Shown here: in pieces, positions 59,382 through 64,000 of the stretch | Position numbering within the stretch: the first letter of the stretch is position 1 | How the letters are laid out: the number at the start of each line of letters is the position of its first letter | Assembly: GCA_000611775.1 (NCBI GenBank) | Contig: KK106981.1 | Coordinates: forward strand, 3,524,672-3,588,671 | From: Umbilicaria muhlenbergii | Lineage: Eukaryota > Ascomycota > Lecanoromycetes > Umbilicariales > Umbilicariaceae | Length of the DNA: 64,000 nt | Direction: 5' to 3' | Notes under the pieces: generated by a model | Told to the model about the DNA's origin: nothing | What the model saw: the letters and a program-made list of their open reading frames with translations, nothing else | Databases searched by the model: none | Translations under genes and position numbers: made by a program

Positions 59382-60349
59382 ATGACCCGCACAAAGAAGC
59401 ACAAGCCAGGCTGGAAGCGTCGGCAAGCTGAGGCTCAAGACAAAGTCAAGTTGAAAAGCGTGCCTTCACCCCTGGACCAGCCAAACACAACTAAGACCCC
59501 CACCAACGCCATGGCAACCGATACCAAGGCCGATCCCCTGGATGACTCCACGAGACCTAGCAAACGAGTCAAGACTACCGATTCGGACGCGAATCAACCT
59601 CCTCGGTTCGCAGAACAAGATCTCGGAGATAGCAAAGGTCAAGAGATGCAGACCGACTCGAATCTAGACTTAGTCGATCGGGTCCTCCCGGAACAACTTC
59701 GGCATCTTAGAGCCAAATGTGACTTTGTCACCATGTCAATCGTCTCGTCCTCTCGTATCCAACGCAAGGTGCACTCACTTTTAGACCATATGGCAAAGTT
59801 CAGCTTCGCAGATACGAAAGGCAAACCAGGTGTTGTAATACTACGTGCGAAAGGAGATGTCGCGGCAAAGATGATCAGTATCGTGGAGATCGCGAAGCGA
59901 GAAATCGAGAAGGAACGAGGGAAGTGGTGGCAGTATTCAGGTGTGCATGCAGAGATCACCGAGCTGAAGGAGCTCCAAATGACGAAGGGTTCCCAAACAG
60001 AAAAAGCACTGTCAGAATGGCAGAAGCAGCATAAGGACGATGTAGATCGAGCTATCGACGAGGCGCAGCAAGCAATGATGGATCCCAAACCGCCAAATGA
60101 GCCAAACTCAACAGAGGAAGAAGATGATTTCGAGATGATGGGCCAGGAAACCCGCCACAACGTGATCCCTTTGACTGAAGAGACGGAAACAGGGAAGAAA
60201 ATCAGAGCCATTCCTGTAATGGTGACGTTCATGTCGAGGGTTCCGGTGGCTGAGTTGAAGCAGGCCTACGGGTATGTGTACTAAAAGTGTTCAACCGCAC
60301 CATAGCTTCGAGACTAACAAGAGGTTTCAGTGAACAGACGAATTCTTGA
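59382..60349 (+). CDS. Alba-like nucleic-acid-binding domain protein
   Basis: Two exons (59382-60271, 60331-60349) encode 302 residues; the second adds only EQTNS after YG. The N-terminus is very basic (TRTKKHKPGWKRRQAEAQ) and the next 80 residues are polar. An Alba-like fold is suggested at about residues 105-195: LPEQLRHLRAKCDFVTMSIV, SSRIQRKVHSLLDHMAKFSF, the Gly-Pro-Val-Val loop KGKPGVVILRAKGDVAAKMI and IVEIAKREIEKERGKWWQY. The C-terminal part is acidic (NSTEEEDDFEMM) and ends in a final conserved-looking segment IPVMVTFMSRVPVAELKQAY. Relatives include Rpp25/Pop6-type RNase P subunits, but I cannot assign this protein to them. The upstream frame extends to 59337 without another ATG. Confidence 0.8.
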
Positions 60350-60729
60350 AGATAGGTTGGCATCTCCAAGTCACCAACACCACATTTCCACAGCAGGATG
60401 TCAATCATGTACCTTGAAGCCGGGAGAAGCCTGAGAGCTTGGCATGGGTTCTACATGAGCACTTGCCATCGAGCCTAGGGGCATTGCTTGATACCCCATG
60501 AAGCGTAGCATATTTATTCGACGATATCTACTCATTTCCATACCTCAGTAGTGGCTCTTGCACAAGCCATGCAGTATGTACGAGTCGTAGTAGAGCCAAG
60601 AAGAGTACGCAGGCTGTATCAAGTCCATCCCATAGACCCCAAATCCTTCCTATGTCATTCTTCGACAATCCTATACAAAAGCCTTTTCTTTATCCAGCAC
60701 GCCCTCATAACTTTCCCTCCACAGGATCC
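60350..60729. other. Convergent intergenic region
   Basis: The 380 bp between converging genes become C-rich from about 60690, continuing into the 3' end of VTC1. No gene is seen. Confidence 0.5.
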
Positions 60730-61273
60730 TCACGTTCCCGTAACCCTCAACACAAAATTCACCACCACCGCTCCCAACAGCGCCACCGCCAGCACCGAAG
60801 GGCCTAATCTATCATCGAACCCGCCCTGGCCTCTCAGCCTAATGCTCCTTGCCCGCCAATGATATGTAACCAAAGCGTAGATCATGGTGGCCATGGCGAC
60901 CGCCGTGAACAAGCCGGCGCTGATGCGACCGACGCTATCGCCGAAGTTGAGGAGGCCGATGGCGAGACCGCCGAGGATGACGGTGAAGTTGAGCCATGAG
61001 AGGAAGGTCCGTTCGTTGGCGAAGAAGACTTTGGGTTCCACGCGCGTGGGGAGGGCGATGCGTTTGCCTGGGAGGGGGTGTTAGTTCGATGAGTGGGGTG
61101 GAAGGGGAGCTCTGAGCCAAAGAGAGACGAGCATCTTGGAACAGGATGAGGGGCAAAGGGGGGAGGGAGGAAGCATAGCGTTGATCCAAAAGAGTTGATC
61201 TTCATGTGATTGGGAGCAAGGAGAGTCCTGGAAACTTACCAGGCGCCGTCTGGAGGAGCGGTTGGCTTGACAT
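60730..61273 (-). CDS. VTC1: Vacuolar transporter chaperone subunit Vtc1
   Basis: Vtc1 is the small membrane subunit of the vacuolar polyphosphate polymerase complex. Two exons (61273-61240, 61067-60730) encode 123 residues, the family length. The first exon gives [11 protein letters not shown] plus one base; the second opens [20 protein letters not shown] and then the DUF202 domain with three spans: [39 protein letters not shown] and [19 protein letters not shown]. The conserved Arg in [15 protein letters not shown] is present. The 172-bp intron is the longest in the window and has a GTAAGT donor and CCCAG acceptor. No phosphate-response CACGTG is visible in the 475-bp upstream region shared with the dynein light chain gene. 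Confidence 0.95.
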
Positions 61274-61748
61274 CTCCGCTGGGCTAACTTCTGTCTCCTC
61301 CCACTCAATATGCGGCCTTTATGCGGCCTTTGAGCGCCCTAATCGGTTCCCTTAATAGGGAACAAAAGGGCCTTCTGACGTCCAATAAAATGATATACAA
61401 TGAAGAGCCAAGAACAAGGTATGCAATAATACGTTAGAGGTCCATGTTGCTTTTTCCTGTACGCAATAGAACTTACAATATTCAACAGTCTCCCCCACAA
61501 AAGGTTTCCCGTGGGGCAAGCGGTGCGCTCGTGCGTGCGCACAATTCGACGCCTGATTGGTCAATCGCAACAACTTTGCCACGGCGACCGCGGACAGGGC
61601 TGAAGGAGGCTTCCAAACAAAGTGTACCTTAACGGCTTTGAGATCGTGATCTCGTGCCCGCAAGCTCCTCGACATCCTTGGCAGCAACAATAACAGCCCT
61701 CTGTACGAGTGACATCACGCCGCTACATCTTTACTACAGCACTCAGTC
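61274..61748. other. Divergent promoter region between VTC1 and the Tctex1 gene
   Basis: The 475 bp between divergent ATGs contain a duplicated GCGGCCTTT (61311 and 61322). No gene is seen. Confidence 0.55.
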
Positions 61749-62506
61749 ATGGCATCTGAACAGAAACCGCAGTCTGACACAACATCATACGTGAGTGCCT
61801 CGAGCTCTACACTCCTTGCACGTGTAATCAGGGACCGAACAACCGCTGACACCCAAGCAGCCCATTCCCACTGACCGCCTGAACCAAATCGCAAACGATG
61901 TACCCCCCCCCTTTCTCTTCTCTTCTCTCAACAACCCTTTGCTAACCCTACCCCCAGGCCTGCGACTCCACCTTCCGCACCGCCACCTCCTACGAGCACC
62001 CCCAAACCTCATCCTGGAACACCTCCATAATCGTCAGTCCGCCCAACCATCCCTCTCCAAGCCGCCCCCCCCCCAGCCCTCTCGTGCCCGGCTAACCTCC
62101 CTCCCAGAACTCCATCCTCCAATCCCTCATCTCCGCCACCAGCACCCCCAACTCCCCCCCGGCCTACAAATACGCCGTCACCAGCACCATCATCCAGCAC
62201 ACCTCCACCCCATCCCCACGTCAACCCACCGCCGACGACTTCCCGCGCCCTCCGAGCTCGATGGCGGGTGCGTCCGAGGCGACGCTCGGGGGTGGCAATG
62301 ACGAGGGGCGTGCGACTGTCTCGGATGAGAGAGCGGTTGGGAAGACGGGGAGTGCAGGCAAGGGGGGCGTGGCCAGGAGGGGGATGCATTCGGCTACGGG
62401 TGCTTTTTGGGATAGCCAGAAGGATGGGATGTGGAGTTTCAAGTATGAGGGGGGGGAGGCGAGGGGGTTTGATGTCGTGGTTAGTGTGGTTTGGATCTCG
62501 ATATAA
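61749..62506 (+). CDS. Tctex1-type dynein light chain (DYNLT)
   Basis: Tctex1 light chains bind the dynein intermediate chain and cargo. Four exons (61749-61790, 61861-61899, 61958-62032, 62108-62506) encode 184 residues. The core has ACDSTFRTATSYEHPQTSSW, SIINSILQSLISATS (across intron 3), YKYAVTSTIIQHT and the C-terminal strands SATGAFWDSQKDGMWSFKYE and FDVVVSVVWISI. A Gly/Ser/Asp-rich insert of about 45 residues between the TSTIIQHT and SATGAFW strands makes it longer than the roughly 115-residue animal protein. Introns 2 and 3 contain C runs of 9 or more next to their splice sites. Composition changes from C-rich to G-rich inside the insert, near 62250. Confidence 0.92.
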
Positions 62507-62770
62507 GCGGGGGCTTGTGTTCGGGTCGGACGGGCGGGGGTGGGAAAGTTGAGTGAGTGCGCAAGGCGTGATGGAGATGACTTAAACTATTGGCGTTGTC
62601 GGGTTCTGGTAGTGCGGATTTCGAAAAGCTGCTTCGACCAGGGGTGACTTCTCTCCAAGTTGAAGGGCTGCCCGGCTGTATTATGGCAGTCAAGATGGGG
62701 CCCCGTTATCGAACCCCTTTATAGCATTTTGGACTCGATCAATTTGAAACAAACATCCATTCTCTGTCGG

Positions 62771-63727
62771 CTATGGACTGAACCTAAACCCCCCATTCGC
62801 GCAAACCACACTCCCAGTGCACCACCCACTGTCCGCCGTACAAAGCATGCCAACGACCCCAGCAATCTCATGATCATACGCCGGCCGTCCTCCCGCCTTC
62901 TCATTATCTCTCACAAAGACCTCATCGTCAATACCCTCGCGCACCTTTTGCAGCGGCGCATTCAGCATAAACGGCTTCATCTGCCGCTGAAACTCCGGCG
63001 ACGTCCCCCCATACATGTCCGTCGCCACCGGCCCCGGATTCACCGCATTGACCGTACACCGCTCCGCCAACTCGCGACTCCACGTGCGCGTCATCGACTC
63101 CAGCGCGGCCTTGGTGCCGCCGTAGATGGTCTGGTCGCGGAAGCCCATGGAGGCGGAGACGGAGGAGAGGTTGACGACGCGGCCGGAGCGGTCGTGGGGG
63201 AGGTAGGGCAGGGCGGCTTGCATGAGCAGGATGGGGGCTAGGACGTTGACTCGGTATTGGTCGTGGAAGGAGTCCGGGGTGCAGGCTTCGAGGGGCATGT
63301 TTTCGCTGACGCCGGCGTTGTTGATCACGATGTCGATTTGGAAGGCGGAGGTTTTGGGGTGGGAGAAGTGCGATTTGGCGATGGTGATGATGTGGGCGGG
63401 GCCGGCGGGGTCGCCGAGGTCGGCTTGCACGGTGATGGCTTTGATGGAGTGGGTTTCGGAGAGCTCGGTGGCGAGGGCGGAGGCGCGCGGGGCCGAGGAG
63501 TCGGAGGTGTAGTTTAGGACTAGGTGGGCGCCTTTGGCGGCGAGGTTGCGCGCAATTGCTGCGCCGATGCCTGGGGAGGGTCAGTGTGTGCTTGTGGTGT
63601 TGGGGTGGAAGGTGTGTGGACCTCGTGAGCCTCCTGTGATGATGGCAAGCTTGCCCTCTAGTGGGCGTACGACAGTGCCGCCCGTGAGGTTCGTCGACGA
63701 CACTCTTTGGTATCCTGGACGTGACAT
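62771..63727 (-). CDS. Short-chain dehydrogenase/reductase
   Basis: Two exons (63727-63622, 63570-62771) encode 301 residues. The classical SDR signatures are present: the nucleotide-binding TGGSRGIG, completed across the 51-bp intron, VINNAGVSENMPLEA, the catalytic Ser in VVNLSSVSASMGF, the YxxxK pair in TIYGGTKAALESM and NAVNPGPVATDMYGG after it. The C-terminus GMLCTADSGWCTGSVVCANG is the usual end of a tetrameric oxidoreductase of the FabG-like group. The cofactor cannot be fixed with certainty, although TGGSRGIG followed by an Asn/Tyr-rich second strand (LVLNYTSDS) favours NADP(H). No biosynthetic cluster genes are nearby, so the substrate is unknown. The Tctex1 gene ends 264 bp away, tail to tail. 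Confidence 0.92.
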
Positions 63728-64000
63728 ATTGCAGACGGATGTAGATGTTCCTAATGTATACACCAAGTCCGTGTCCGTAAATTTCTGTTCCGATCTTTGC
63801 GTGGAGTTGAGGGAGATTCAATTGATAAATACATGAGGGGCCTTGGATGGCGTCGGCGAAGTCTACTGTTTTCGACGTGCAATGCGGGTGTCCCTGGCGT
63901 GAGTGGCCTGGACCCTGTCGTGCTGTTTACATATACCTACCTAGATAGGGACCTAGGCTGTTCAAGCCTGAGGCTCGCCTTACCGGCAGTCCATGATCGA

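Overview
The window is nuclear DNA of a filamentous ascomycete (Pezizomycotina). The evidence is about 30 densely packed protein genes with many short introns (mostly 47-95 bp, GT-AG, often with CTGAY or CTAAC branch-like sequences) and the gene content: Nem1, Cex1, Ccz1, Rsp5, SUR7/PalI, GPI and Ser-rich secreted proteins, and an Ahc1-like protein. I cannot fix the genus; a Dothideomycete is a guess. I saw no tRNA, rRNA, transposon, CRISPR array, secondary-metabolite cluster or viral sequence.

Layout. 1-13 kb: partial nuclear thiol peroxidase Dot5, mitochondrial lipid-transfer protein Ups2, an unnamed conserved protein, CTP:phosphoethanolamine cytidylyltransferase Ect1, a phosphopantothenoylcysteine decarboxylase divergent from glutaredoxin Grx5, a coiled-coil protein and a branched-chain aminotransferase. 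13-29 kb: RBR ubiquitin ligase, Nem1 phosphatase, eIF2B beta, a PHD-finger/coiled-coil protein, the SCYL1/Cex1 pseudokinase and Lst8. 29-46 kb: a large protein with 51-residue tandem repeats, a GPI-type PLC-like protein, a SUR7/PalI protein, NatA catalytic subunit Naa10, two conserved unknowns and a secreted double-psi-beta-barrel protein. 46-64 kb: Ccz1, Pab2, Rsp5, an Ahc1-like zinc-finger protein, an Alba-domain protein, Vtc1, a Tctex1 dynein light chain and a short-chain dehydrogenase.

The genes are mostly housekeeping and not an operon-like system. Themes do recur: phosphatidylethanolamine and phosphatidic acid metabolism (Ups2, Ect1, Nem1) in the first 18 kb, and TORC1/vacuole/endosome functions (Lst8, Ccz1, Rsp5, Vtc1). 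Exon boundaries were set by reading splice sites against conserved protein families, and reading-frame arithmetic was checked for every join.

The most unusual signal is compositional. About a dozen genes on both strands carry the same abrupt switch in the middle: the + strand is C-rich on the left and G-rich on the right, whichever way the gene points, and the pattern continues into introns and flanks. Other notable items are stop-free introns whose length is a multiple of three in NEM1, the PHD gene and CEX1, a GC-AG intron in RSP5, several AAG splice acceptors, and a rapidly evolving 51-residue repeat protein with no recognised family.
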